From: UBA7916 sp036121365
GTDB taxonomy: Bacteria > Pseudomonadota > Gammaproteobacteria > Comchoanobacterales > Comchoanobacteraceae
Length of the DNA stretch: 50,790 nucleotides
Direction of reading: 5' to 3'
Assembly: GCA_036121365.1 (NCBI GenBank)
Contig: JAZAFR010000009.1
Span: 1-50,790, forward strand
Below, one piece after another: positions 26,582 to 35,199 of the stretch. The position numbers were made by a program, and so were the translations under genes. Below the pieces are notes generated by a model. The model made no database searches. It was not told the origin of the DNA and saw only the letters and a program-made list of their open reading frames with translations. How positions within the stretch are numbered: position 1 is the stretch's first letter; each line of letters starts with the position of its first letter.

Positions 26582-27022
26582 TTACTGACACTCCTTGCAC
26601 GCACCTGGACACTCAATCATTCGACTGTCAGCCTTAAAACTAATATCATCAATCATCTCAGAAATGACAGCAGTCAATACATTATTGGACTGCTCACTGA
26701 TTTGACCACATTGCTGACAAGTAAAAATAACATTAAAACGTCTTGGATGATCATGGAAGCACTTCTGCTCTTGTTGACAAAAAACATAGGCATTTTGCTG
26801 ATTGATTCTATGCAATAATTTATTATTGACCAAGTATTCTAATGCCCGATAAACAGTTGGTGGTTTTGCATGTGAAATGACCTTCTGTAAATCACTTAAA
26901 ATGTCGTAGGCCTTCATTGGCTTTTCAGAACCCATGACTATATCAAGTACGGCACGCCTAGAAGCGGTTAGATTCAATCCGTCCTTTGATAGCTTCGATT
27001 TTGTTTTTATCTCTGTGTTCAT
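26582..27022 (-). CDS. zur: Fur-family regulator, Zur type
   Basis: A 146-residue metalloregulator. The winged helix carries AKPPTVYRALEYL, identical in key residues to Escherichia coli Zur. The dimerisation domain has the structural zinc pairs CQQCGQ and CPGACKEC. The His-rich FHDHPRR segment lies where Zur and Fur bind the regulatory metal. I call it Zur rather than Fur because of the PPTVYRAL recognition helix and the short His-poor C-terminus. GAGGGT is well spaced before the ATG. A strong promoter lies just upstream. Zur would repress zinc-uptake genes; none are visible in this window. Confidence 0.85.
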   Translation of the reverse strand: MNTEIKTKSKLSKDGLNLTASRRAVLDIVMGSEKPMKAYDILSDLQKVISHAKPPTVYRALEYLVNNKLLHRINQQNAYVFCQQEQKCFHDHPRRFNVIFTCQQCGQISEQSNNVLTAVISEMIDDISFKADSRMIECPGACKECQ

Positions 27023-27048
27023 TTAAATACCCTCTATTCCACTGTGTT

Positions 27049-27077
27049 ATTATACGTTATATCATAATTAATATCAA
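27049..27077 (-). promoter_or_regulatory. Promoter of zur
   Basis: On the minus strand: TTGATA (27072-27077), 17-base spacer, consensus TATAAT (27049-27054). The spacer and -10 region are rich in imperfect TATAAC/GTTATA half-sites, which would suit autoregulation, but this is not demonstrable by eye. Confidence 0.7.
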
Positions 27078-27280
27078 GCATATAATCATACAATAACAAT
27101 ATTTTAAAGATAGATAGAACACACATAGCAAAAATCAATACAAGATGTGCAAATGCAAACAAGCACAAAAGGCCATACAAATGTGAAAAATTTTCATAGG
27201 AGTAAAAAAATTCATAAAAAATAGGAAAAAAAGTAAAAAGCTATCTATAGTAATGAAAGAACACAGAGGAGAGAGAAATC

Positions 27281-28582
27281 ATGGAAGAAGTTGTTATCGT
27301 TGATATGAAAAGAAGTGCTTTCACGCGTGGAGGCAGAGGCTTACTTGTTGCGACTCGGCTAGATGAACTGGCCGTAGAGATCATCGAAGATTTAATAAAA
27401 AACAATCCAAAAATTGGTTTGGAGAACATTGAAGAAGTAGGCCTTGGTCAAGTGGGACAGGCGGGAGAACTCTTGAATATGGGCTCAGCACAAATTGCAC
27501 AACTGGCCGGCATTCCATATGAAGCATCAAAATTTGAGAGCAATCGACAATGTGGATCAAGCATGGAAGTGCTGCAGAGGATGACACATAATATCATGTT
27601 AGGCATGTATGACATTGGTTTATGCATAGGCATAGAACGAATGGAGAAATCACTATCTTGGCCAATGAGTAAAACAACACGCATCACAAAAATAAATCCT
27701 AAATTATTTCAGCATCACAATGCAGTGCAAAAAGATCAGGCAAAAAACCATAAAGATTATTTTAAAACAAATATTCCTGAAGCCATATGCCACTCTTCCC
27801 CACTATGCACAATGTTACAAACCGCACAAAATGTTGCAGACATGTACAATTTGAATAGAGAAGCATTAGACAGTTTCGCGTACAACTCTCATCAGAAGTA
27901 TAAAAAAGCACTTCAGGACGGCTTTTATAAAAATGAAATTACAGCAGTCACTGTCAAAGCGCCAGTATTTGATGACGAAGGAAAGTGTGACTACACTCAA
28001 ATGGGAAAAGAGTGTGTATTAGAAATTGATGATGGCTACAGAAAAGACTGTTCAATAGATAAATTAGCAACATTAAATCCGATACCTGGAATACAATCAC
28101 ATTTGAAGAATGAAATCATCATCACTGCGGGCAACAGCTGTCCCACCAATGACGGAATTTCAGCTTGCATTTTAATGAGCGCACGCAAAGCCAAACAAAT
28201 GGGAATCAAACCTTTGGCAAAAATAAAAGGCATGAATGTCAGTGGAATCAAACCACAAATTATGGGAATCGGACCAGTCATTGCAATACAAAAGGCACTA
28301 AAAATGGCAAAACTGGATACCAAAGATATCGATTTAATCGAATTCAATGAAGCGTTCTCAAGTCAAGTCATTGCAAGTATGCAAGAAGTCAATATCAAAC
28401 ATGAAGCATTGAATATCAATGGAGGATCACTGGCAATAGGACACCCTCTAGGAGCAACTGGGATAAGATTGGTTGGAACATTGGCAAAATCATTACAATT
28501 TCATCAAAAGAAAATGGGCATTGCAACACAATGTATTGGTGCAGGAATGGGGATTGCGACCATTATTGAATCGATAGATTAA
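27281..28582 (+). CDS. Acetyl-CoA acyltransferase (thiolase)
   Basis: A 433-residue thiolase. The nucleophilic cysteine is in SNRQCGSSMEVL (C91), the second-domain histidine in GGSLAIGHPLGATG and the general-base cysteine in CIGAGMG. Thiolases cleave 3-ketoacyl-CoA (beta oxidation) or condense acetyl-CoA. The length and the FadA/FadI-like motifs suggest a degradative enzyme, but the fadB/fadJ partner is not adjacent. GGAG precedes the ATG. It is monocistronic and convergent with the next gene. Confidence 0.9.
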   Translation: MEEVVIVDMKRSAFTRGGRGLLVATRLDELAVEIIEDLIKNNPKIGLENIEEVGLGQVGQAGELLNMGSAQIAQLAGIPYEASKFESNRQCGSSMEVLQRMTHNIMLGMYDIGLCIGIERMEKSLSWPMSKTTRITKINPKLFQHHNAVQKDQAKNHKDYFKTNIPEAICHSSPLCTMLQTAQNVADMYNLNREALDSFAYNSHQKYKKALQDGFYKNEITAVTVKAPVFDDEGKCDYTQMGKECVLEIDDGYRKDCSIDKLATLNPIPGIQSHLKNEIIITAGNSCPTNDGISACILMSARKAKQMGIKPLAKIKGMNVSGIKPQIMGIGPVIAIQKALKMAKLDTKDIDLIEFNEAFSSQVIASMQEVNIKHEALNINGGSLAIGHPLGATGIRLVGTLAKSLQFHQKKMGIATQCIGAGMGIATIIESID

Positions 28583-28624
28583 CAAACATAACATTCAAGC
28601 TAAACTTCACGCAGTAATTTTAGC

Positions 28625-28664
28625 AAGCGAGCACAGACAAAAAGTTTGCTTGTCTATGCTGCTT
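28625..28664. terminator. Long imperfect hairpin between convergent genes
   Basis: AAGC-G-AGCACAGACAA pairs with TTGTCTATGCT-GCTT: about 14 base pairs with one bulged G and one C-A mismatch, loop of nine bases. No T-run follows on either strand, so it is a terminator-like structure without the classical tail. Confidence 0.4.
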
Positions 28665-28678
28665 ACTGATTGAAAATA

Positions 28679-29404
28679 CTAACTCGGAGAAAAAGGAACA
28701 CGCCCGCGAACTTCTCGACCACTTCTCGTTTTACGTTTTACGCTAGGAGAAGGAGAATCTTCTAGTTGAATAGGTCTAGGTCTTTTAGCATTTGACATTG
28801 CTTCACCTTCACTGCTTTCTTTTCTTTTATTTGATCGCACAATATCACTGGATTGAAGTGGCGTAACACCTGGAATAAAATCATCTTCGGGAATTAAACC
28901 ACCACCTTTTACACATGCAAAGTATTGCTCATCACAATCAGCCTCCTCAAAAAAATACCCTTCTTCGGAATCACCATCGAGACAGGAAGCCAAATAAAGT
29001 TCAGAATCGGAAGAAGAAACAGCATCAGAAGAATCCGAAAGTGAATCAGCTGAACATGTACTGGGAAGAGAATATGAGGAAACAGGCTTAGAAGGAGAAT
29101 ACTCACAGAAGGTATTACATAAATTTGAAACACCAGAAGATTGATCAAATTCTGGATAAAGGGACTCTGCTTCAATTGCTTCCTGAGGTGATAAAATAGA
29201 GGGGGAAATGTGAGCCAACGGCACATAATCACCTGAGGGAACATTCAGAGAGTTTAAAGAAGCTGCGGAACGAATAATTTCTGGGGTATATCCTACTGCA
29301 GGACTGCTCAAAGCTGCTAGAATGCTAGCATATGTTTTGGGTGTCCAGGGAGAAATCACATCAGATTGATTATCAGGTTTTAGTTTTGTTGGTGTTTTAG
29401 GCAT
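28679..29404 (-). CDS. Acidic low-complexity protein with nuclear-localisation-like motifs
   Basis: A 241-residue protein starting at the ATG at 29404, where AAGGAG is ideally spaced (an upstream in-frame extension to 29494 is unlikely). The N-terminal half is rich in Ser, Pro and Ala. Residues about 115-180 are Ser/Asp/Glu-rich (SDSSDAVSSSDSE, DGDSEEGYFFEEADCDE). The C-terminus is strongly basic: KRK at 193-195 and KRPRP at 207-211 with 12 residues between the KR and KRPR clusters, the spacing of a bipartite nuclear localisation signal, then VKRKTRSGREVRGR at 222-235. No known domain. This pattern fits a secreted protein that acts in a host nucleus; that role is inferred only. Confidence 0.75.
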   Translation of the reverse strand: MPKTPTKLKPDNQSDVISPWTPKTYASILAALSSPAVGYTPEIIRSAASLNSLNVPSGDYVPLAHISPSILSPQEAIEAESLYPEFDQSSGVSNLCNTFCEYSPSKPVSSYSLPSTCSADSLSDSSDAVSSSDSELYLASCLDGDSEEGYFFEEADCDEQYFACVKGGGLIPEDDFIPGVTPLQSSDIVRSNKRKESSEGEAMSNAKRPRPIQLEDSPSPSVKRKTRSGREVRGRVPFSPS

Positions 29405-29833
29405 AAGAGAGCTCCTTAAAAAAAGAAAGGATATATTGAATTTAAAAGACATTCCTGACAAAAATATTAAAGTGATTACTTTATTCTCAACCAATTGAAT
29501 TAAATAAATTAATTAATATAATGTGCAAAATCAGATATAGAGTAATCTCTAAATACAGGCTACCTGAAACGGCACATCAAATAGCCATATTAATTAGTCC
29601 AACAATATACAATGGATCAATTTCAAATTCCATAAAAAACACACACCATGCCTTTTGATGATTCAATAAAAACACTTTAATATATGTTCTACTATGAACA
29701 AGAAAGATATAAAACAATGATAGATACATATAACAAAAAAAGTTTTTAAAATTAATTGAATAAAAAACAAAAAAAATCGTGCAAAAAATTAAAAGGTCAT
29801 CTATACAAAAAGAAATTTCGAGGGAATGAAAGG
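29405..29833. other. AT-rich divergent spacer
   Basis: No gene or structured RNA is evident. A minus-strand promoter candidate for the NLS-like protein is TTGTCA (29456-29461), 17-base spacer, CAATAT (29433-29438). The upstream extension of the transpeptidase frame (29756-29833) is lysine-rich and precedes the signal peptide, so I treat it as untranslated. Confidence 0.45.
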
Positions 29834-30724
29834 ATGAACCAGTTAAAAAGCATATTAATCACAGTATTATTACTAACAAGTTGTTCACATGCTGCAACGT
29901 ATCGATATCACAGCAACAGCGATATCATTGGAAAAATACAATACCATAGAATCAGTGGAGGAGACTCATGGGAATCCATTGCCTATTATTATGATGTTGG
30001 ATATTTGGAGTTAAGAAGAGCCAATCCTCAAATCACAAATATTAAAAAATCCAAAGGTAAATCATTATTGATTCCAACAGAGCACATATTGCCTGAAAAA
30101 GCATTGAGAAAAGGGATTGTCGTGAACTTATCAGAAAAAAGATTGTATTATTTTGTAGATGATCGGACTGTGGTGACCTATCCAATTGCTGTTGGCCGCT
30201 CTGGATGGAAATCACCATCTTTCTCTGGCCATGTGACGCGAAAAAAAATAGGTCCTACATGGAGAGTACCAAAATCAATTGCTCAATATCACTACAATAA
30301 GTATGGAGAGCATTTACCAAAAGCCGTTGGACCAGGCCCAGATAATCCACTCGGGAATTATGCAATTTACACAAGCAAGGCAAGAATTTTGATTCATGGC
30401 ACCAATAATGAACTGCTAATTGGCAAAGAAGTTAGCTCTGGTTGTATTAGAATGTTTAATCGTAATATTGCAGAATTACATTCATTGGTGAGCATCAAAG
30501 ATCCAGTACATTTCATCACCACAGACGAAAAAATCGGCATTAGAAATGGCTATATTTATTATGAGAAAACCAAACCATATCGTTATGGTGATGCTGTTAA
30601 TGTTTACAGTCTTATCAATCAAATGAATCAAGATGGTTATCAAATAAGCATAGACAAAGAATTGGTGCAAGAAGCGCTGAAACAAAATACAGGAATTCCA
30701 GTTGCTATAGGCATTGTCAGATGA
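29834..30724 (+). CDS. L,D-transpeptidase (ErfK/YbiS/YcfS/YnhG type)
   Basis: A periplasmic or membrane-anchored peptidoglycan-modifying enzyme that either makes 3-3 crosslinks or attaches proteins to peptidoglycan. Domains: signal sequence with lipobox-like LLTSC (C17), a LysM-type segment (about 36-82; GDSWESIAYYYDVGYLELRRANP), then the YkuD domain (about 93-230) with catalytic HGTNNELLIG (H188) and SSGCIRM (C204). The start at 29834 puts the signal peptide at the N-terminus; the frame is open to 29756. 297 residues is normal. Confidence 0.92.
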   Translation: MNQLKSILITVLLLTSCSHAATYRYHSNSDIIGKIQYHRISGGDSWESIAYYYDVGYLELRRANPQITNIKKSKGKSLLIPTEHILPEKALRKGIVVNLSEKRLYYFVDDRTVVTYPIAVGRSGWKSPSFSGHVTRKKIGPTWRVPKSIAQYHYNKYGEHLPKAVGPGPDNPLGNYAIYTSKARILIHGTNNELLIGKEVSSGCIRMFNRNIAELHSLVSIKDPVHFITTDEKIGIRNGYIYYEKTKPYRYGDAVNVYSLINQMNQDGYQISIDKELVQEALKQNTGIPVAIGIVR

Positions 30725-31067
30725 GTAAACGTACAACATACACTTTTAAAGGATGAGCAAATAAACTCATCAGACAAATTCAGACAATGAGACTACATAT
30801 GATAAGCTCAAAATAGCACGGAAAAGATTTTTAAGACCGCATTGTAAAAAAGTTTTAAAAGACAGACCACACAACAGTGATAGCATCTATCTCCTAAAAA
30901 TATATTATCTGGTATTGATAAAAACATGAGTCAGTAGCAACTGGCATCAATCTCATTGACAAGGTACTAAACATATAGTCGAACCTGTCAATGAACAAAT
31001 CTATGGATAAAATACAAACAAAGAAGAAAAGTTTGGACAAAAGATACATGCATGATAAAATATAAAG
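30725..31067. other. Intergenic region before pgsA
   Basis: 343 bases without a visible gene, RNA or terminator. Only the pgsA promoter at its right end can be supported. Confidence 0.4.
31033..31061 (+). promoter_or_regulatory. pgsA promoter, implying a leaderless mRNA
   Basis: TTGGAC (31033-31038), 17-base spacer, TAAAAT (31056-31061) with TG at 31053-31054. The -10 ends only six bases before the pgsA ATG at 31068, so transcription would start at or next to the start codon. Confidence 0.55.
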
Positions 31068-31634
31068 ATGAGACAACAAATTAAATCATCCAGCAATATC
31101 AACGCTTCAAATGTCATTACCATAATGCGTTTCATCATGGCACCATTATTCGTCGCAGCCATGTCCTATCATTCCCTATGTGGGTTATCAATACTCATCA
31201 TTGCAGCATTTTCTGACTGGCTAGATGGCCATCTCGCTAGAAAACATCAAACTCAAACTGAACTGGGAGCATTGCTGGATCCTTTAGCCGACAAAGCTAT
31301 GTCACTGGCTTGCCTGATAGTCATCAACACCAATATTCAAAATTTAGGAATCATGCTGGCCAGTGGTATCATCATTATCAGAGACCTCATCCTGAGCTGT
31401 TTCAGAGTGCGTTCACGAAAACACAATCAAACAAACTCAGCTCTAAAAGTATCTAGAATGGGGAAATTTAAAACCGCACTGCTATTTTTCAGTCAAATTT
31501 TATTAATTTTTTATCTATACTGCGATATAAGTCTTGTTTATCGAGTAGGAAGTGTGTTACTCTATGGATCGTCTTTACTGACGTTAGTCTCCTTTTGGCA
31601 ATATTTAAAACAGTCAAAAGAAGCTGAACATTAG
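31068..31634 (+). CDS. pgsA: CDP-diacylglycerol-glycerol-3-phosphate 3-phosphatidyltransferase
   Basis: PgsA makes phosphatidylglycerol phosphate, the precursor of phosphatidylglycerol and cardiolipin. The CDP-alcohol phosphotransferase motif D-x2-DG-x2-AR-x8-G-x3-D-x3-D is intact (SDWLDGHLARK, then GALLDPLADK). 188 residues with about five membrane helices is normal. It is directly followed by tRNA-Gly, tRNA-Cys and tRNA-Leu, the same order as in Escherichia coli. Confidence 0.94.
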   Translation: MRQQIKSSSNINASNVITIMRFIMAPLFVAAMSYHSLCGLSILIIAAFSDWLDGHLARKHQTQTELGALLDPLADKAMSLACLIVINTNIQNLGIMLASGIIIIRDLILSCFRVRSRKHNQTNSALKVSRMGKFKTALLFFSQILLIFYLYCDISLVYRVGSVLLYGSSLLTLVSFWQYLKQSKEAEH

Positions 31635-31640
31635 GTTATT

Positions 31641-31712
31641 GCGGGAATAGCTCAGTGGTAGAGCACAACCTTGCCAAGGTTGGGGTCGCGAGTTCGAACC
31701 TCGTTTCCCGCT
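31641..31712 (+). tRNA. tRNA-Gly (GCC)
   Basis: Acceptor GCGGGAA/TTCCCGC, anticodon loop CTTGCCAAG (GCC), T arm GCGAG-TTCGAAC-CTCGT; discriminator T. No encoded CCA. Six bases after pgsA, probably co-transcribed. Confidence 0.96.
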
Positions 31713-31723
31713 CATTAGAGTAT

Positions 31724-31794
31724 GGCTGGGTGGCAGAGTGGTTATGCAGCGGCCTGCAAAGCCGCGGACGCCGGTTCGATTCCGGCCTCAGCCT
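31724..31794 (+). tRNA. tRNA-Cys (GCA)
   Basis: Acceptor GGCTGGG/CTCAGCC with one G-T pair, anticodon GCA in CCTGCAAAG, T arm GCCGG-TTCGATT-CCGGC, discriminator T as expected for tRNA-Cys. No encoded CCA. Confidence 0.96.
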
Positions 31795-31802
31795 AGTTGA
31801 TA

Positions 31803-31888
31803 GCCCGGGTGGCGGAATTGGTAGACGCAAGGGACTTAAAATCCCTCGAAAGGTGACTTTCGTGCCGGTTCGATTCCGGCCCCGGGCA
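31803..31888 (+). tRNA. tRNA-Leu (TAA)
   Basis: Acceptor GCCCGGG/CCCGGGC, anticodon TAA in ACTTAAAAT, long class II variable arm (CGAAAGGTGACTTTCG), T arm GCCGG-TTCGATT-CCGGC, discriminator A. No encoded CCA. Only nine bases separate it from the lolC start. Confidence 0.96.
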
Positions 31889-31897
31889 AATTTGATT

Positions 31898-33139
31898 ATG
31901 ATAAATTCACTCAGTTTCTATATCGCTTATCGTTATTTAAAGTCATCAAGATTTAATCGTTTTGCAAGACTAATACAGACGCTGTCTGTACTGGGTATTA
32001 CAATAGGTGTGAGCATACTCATTGTGATCAGCTCAATATTCAATGGATTCCATGCAGAAATACAGCAATCTTTAAAAAGCATCAATCCTCATATCATCAT
32101 CACACATGAAAACTTTTGGTGGAGTGACTGGAAAGATACTTATGCATTATTGGAGAAAAATGGCAACATTGCAAATGTCAGTCCCAAAATCCGAACTTAT
32201 GCAATGATAGCAGCAGGCGGCAATAGACAACCAGTACAATTGGTGGCAACTCAGGACACAAAAGTCAGCAGTCATTTGAACACCAAAAAAGAAACAAAAA
32301 AAAGCAGACGTGATCCACTGGACATTCTAGACGCGCAAATAACCACCGAGTTACAAAATGAGTTATGGTTAGAACCGGGAGACACTTTCGGGTTATTAAC
32401 AGCAAAAAGTATGGATTTTGAGGACAACCAACCTTTGGCTTTGCGCCTAAAGGTAAAAGGAATTGACCAACACAAACCCTCCGTCCTTTCAAAAAGAACC
32501 ATAGAAACAAACATCCAAGGGTTGACAGAACAACTTAATATAGAAAAGAACAGCATCACTGAATTGCAAATAGACACAACAGACATCATGACTGTACAAA
32601 AAACCATTGCTGACTTACAAACACAACTCCCAAACGAATTAAGGATCACCAATATCAGTGAGCAATTCACAAGCCTTCTGAGCGCATTGGCCATGCAAAG
32701 AAAAATGATGATCATTGTTCTATCACTGGTCGTAATCATCGCCGCATTCAATCTAACCGCAAGCCTTGTGATGATTGTCATGGAAAGAAAAGGGGAAATA
32801 GCCCTATTACAAACCATAGGTGTGAACAAAAAGAGAATCCTACTCATATTTGTATACCAAAGTTTACTACTAGCAGGAATTGGCTTATTGGCAGGTTGCG
32901 TACTGGGTATAATGATTGCAAATAATATCACAGAGATTATAGCAACTTTAGAAAACACAATGGGCATACAACTCGTATCGGACCAGGTTTTCATGCTGGA
33001 TCATTTACCATCAGTTGTTGACATTAGAGACATAACTGCGATCGGGATAACAACAATGGCATTATCCATACTGTCAGCACTATACCCAGCTCATATGGCA
33101 AGCAAAGTTGACCCAGCAGAAACATTGCGCTATGAGTGA
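31898..33139 (+). CDS. lolC: Lipoprotein-releasing ABC transporter permease (LolC/LolE family)
   Basis: The permease extracts lipoproteins from the inner membrane for transfer to LolA. The 413 residues show one N-terminal membrane helix (about 22-44), a large periplasmic MacB-like domain, and three C-terminal helices of the FtsX domain ending MASKVDPAETLRYE, the family signature. The open frame extends back through all three tRNA genes, but ATG at 31898 is the sensible start. There is no Shine-Dalgarno site, and it begins nine bases after tRNA-Leu, so its mRNA is probably released by tRNA processing. Only one permease gene is present here, so a LolC/LolE homodimer (LolF-like) is likely unless a second gene lies elsewhere. 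Confidence 0.9.
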   Translation: MINSLSFYIAYRYLKSSRFNRFARLIQTLSVLGITIGVSILIVISSIFNGFHAEIQQSLKSINPHIIITHENFWWSDWKDTYALLEKNGNIANVSPKIRTYAMIAAGGNRQPVQLVATQDTKVSSHLNTKKETKKSRRDPLDILDAQITTELQNELWLEPGDTFGLLTAKSMDFEDNQPLALRLKVKGIDQHKPSVLSKRTIETNIQGLTEQLNIEKNSITELQIDTTDIMTVQKTIADLQTQLPNELRITNISEQFTSLLSALAMQRKMMIIVLSLVVIIAAFNLTASLVMIVMERKGEIALLQTIGVNKKRILLIFVYQSLLLAGIGLLAGCVLGIMIANNITEIIATLENTMGIQLVSDQVFMLDHLPSVVDIRDITAIGITTMALSILSALYPAHMASKVDPAETLRYE

Positions 33140-33192
33140 GTAGAACCCAAGCAACACCAATAGAGAGACTAAGCAGAAAAGGAGACCATGAG

Positions 33193-33912
33193 ATGACACA
33201 AAAAAGCCAAGAAAACGCAAGTCAAATCATCTCGCCCCAAAAAATCGTGAACAGAGAATCTATACTTGAGGCAAAAAACATATCACATCGTTTCACAAAT
33301 AGTACAACTGCCATCATAAAAAACTTTTCCATATGCATCAAAGCAAAGCAGATGTTGGCGCTGACTGGCCGATCAGGCAGTGGCAAAAGTACCCTACTAC
33401 ACATTCTCAGCGGGTTAAAAAAGCCCAACGAGGGACAAATCAACATAAACGGCATTGACATACACACACTGAACAACCAGGAATTGGCAGAGTTGCGTAA
33501 TACAACAATTGGCTTTGTGTACCAATCACATTGTTTACTAAAAGATTTCAATGCGTGTGAAAACATAGCTCTGGCAGCAAGGGTTGGGAAAGATCATCAT
33601 AAGGCCATGCAGAAAGCACTGTTATCAATGCAAGCGCTGAACATTGAGCATCTTGAAAAAAAAATGCCACAAAGCTTGTCAGGTGGTGAAAAGCAAAGAG
33701 TCGCCATTGCGAGAGCAATGGTCAATCAACCTAAAATTTTATTTGCAGATGAACCGACAGGCAACTTGGACAGACACAATGCAACATTAATTTTAAAAGC
33801 CTTAAAAGCACTGCAAGAAAAAAGCACCATGAGTGTAATCATAGCAACACATGATCAAGAGATTATAAAACATCTTGACCACAATATAGAATTGGGTACC
33901 CAGAATTCATGA
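33193..33912 (+). CDS. lolD: Lipoprotein-releasing ABC transporter ATPase LolD
   Basis: LolD powers the lipoprotein-releasing complex. Walker A is GRSGSGKST, the signature is LSGGEKQR and Walker B is ILFADEPTGNLD; the H-loop ATHDQ follows. The ATG at 33193 has GGAG eight bases upstream; the GTG at 33136, overlapping the lolC stop, would add an unusual N-terminus. It is coupled to lolC in one operon. The N-terminal 30 residues before the ABC core are longer than in Escherichia coli. Confidence 0.93.
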   Translation: MTQKSQENASQIISPQKIVNRESILEAKNISHRFTNSTTAIIKNFSICIKAKQMLALTGRSGSGKSTLLHILSGLKKPNEGQININGIDIHTLNNQELAELRNTTIGFVYQSHCLLKDFNACENIALAARVGKDHHKAMQKALLSMQALNIEHLEKKMPQSLSGGEKQRVAIARAMVNQPKILFADEPTGNLDRHNATLILKALKALQEKSTMSVIIATHDQEIIKHLDHNIELGTQNS

Positions 33913-34077
33913 AAGGTACTCAAAAAACATATAACTAAGATCCTGACGTAAGACTGAATGCGATGCAAAATCCAGTCGTGTAATAAAAAAACTCAATAAG
34001 ACGACAACAAAAAAGAAATCCCACATTGATAAAATAAACAAAAAATGATAACATAACATAAAACCGGGTAAAATAGC

Positions 34078-34806
34078 ATGCAATTATTACTGGCAAAAGC
34101 CATTCGTTTTAAAGAAAAAATCACAGCTCAATTAAAAAACATCATAAACGATCACCAGAAATGGCCAGAAGACACACCAAAAAACCAATCAGCAGCATCG
34201 ATAAAGGGCTATTTTAACGTCAAAGAAACAGAAAAAAAAGGTGATGAAAATAGGCAAAAATATGATTTTGTCTCTGTAGAAATCAAAGAAACTCAAAACG
34301 ATGATTACAATCTGTTGATAATAGGAAACATAGCCATCAATCGTCTGAGAATTGAGCATTTCCTAACCCTATTCAAAAACACTTTACATTTGATTTTAAT
34401 ACCCATATTGATGCTTGCAGATGTTTACTCATTGTGCACAAGAAAAACTGATAGCAAGAACCATAAGAAAAATAGGCAGCAAAACAGCACACCAAACAGG
34501 ATAAGGATCATATTCTCAACAACAATAATGCCTTTGTATTATTTGGGATTTATGTCATGCAACATTCTGGGTATCATCTTTCCCAAAACGGCAAAAAATG
34601 CCTATCTATATTTAGAAAGAAACTTGTATCACAAAGAATGTATTGTTTTCAATGGCGATAACTGTACTAGAAAATTAACAGTACACAAAAAAAACGTCTA
34701 TACCGCATTAACACAAGAAGAAATAGAGCATGTAAAACAAAAATTAGATTACACGCAATACTCAGAAGTAAACGCTCAAAAAATGGCAGGGATACTCTAT
34801 CAATAA
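34078..34806 (+). CDS. Membrane protein of unknown function
   Basis: A 242-residue protein that I do not recognise. The N-terminal 95 residues are hydrophilic and lysine-rich. Two hydrophobic segments (about 100-122 and 145-170) flank a very basic loop (TRKTDSKNHKKNRQQN), a hairpin arrangement, and the C-terminal 70 residues are soluble. No signal peptide. Hairpin membrane proteins of this kind occur among effectors that insert in host membranes, but there is no direct support. A TAAAAT box ends three bases before the ATG, so either the start is leaderless or the box is fortuitous. Confidence 0.6.
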   Translation: MQLLLAKAIRFKEKITAQLKNIINDHQKWPEDTPKNQSAASIKGYFNVKETEKKGDENRQKYDFVSVEIKETQNDDYNLLIIGNIAINRLRIEHFLTLFKNTLHLILIPILMLADVYSLCTRKTDSKNHKKNRQQNSTPNRIRIIFSTTIMPLYYLGFMSCNILGIIFPKTAKNAYLYLERNLYHKECIVFNGDNCTRKLTVHKKNVYTALTQEEIEHVKQKLDYTQYSEVNAQKMAGILYQ

Positions 34807-35199
34807 GAACTCAAAAACACATAAATTAAGCAACAACATATGACAATTGATTGTCTTAAGTTGAAGATAAATAACACGCAACTAGATTAGAATGACTTCG
34901 TCAAAATTAATGGGACAATATTGTTGCAGAGAAACATTAAAGATAAGCAGTGACCATGAGATATCGCAATAAGGCGAATAAGAAAAAGATCTATATATTC
35001 AGACACAAATTCCAAAAAAATAATGTATTTACACAATAAGAGAGCCTTCTATAAATTAAGGCATTATTAACAAGAAAACTCAAGACTTGACTTCACGCAC
35101 AATTTGTGTTTATTATGTACATATAAATACAATCACAAAACAATAAACAAGTTGAGATAAAAGTTGAGGAAACTTACAAATTAGCATAAGGAGATTGGT
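34807..35199. other. Intergenic region before the second MFS gene
   Basis: 393 bases without a visible gene. The right end holds a good promoter with an internal palindrome (see the next entry). Confidence 0.45.
35087..35116 (+). promoter_or_regulatory. Promoter with operator-like palindrome
   Basis: TTGACT (35087-35092), 18-base spacer, TATTAT (35111-35116). The spacer contains CACAA-T-TTGTG (35098-35108), a perfect palindrome placed where a repressor would block the polymerase. The ATG of the MFS gene is 84 bases downstream. Confidence 0.55.

Noticed and set aside
31655..31897. N-terminal extension of the lolC frame through the three tRNA genes
   Set aside because: It is a by-product of stop-free tRNA sequence; the real protein starts at the ATG at 31898, in line with LolC relatives.
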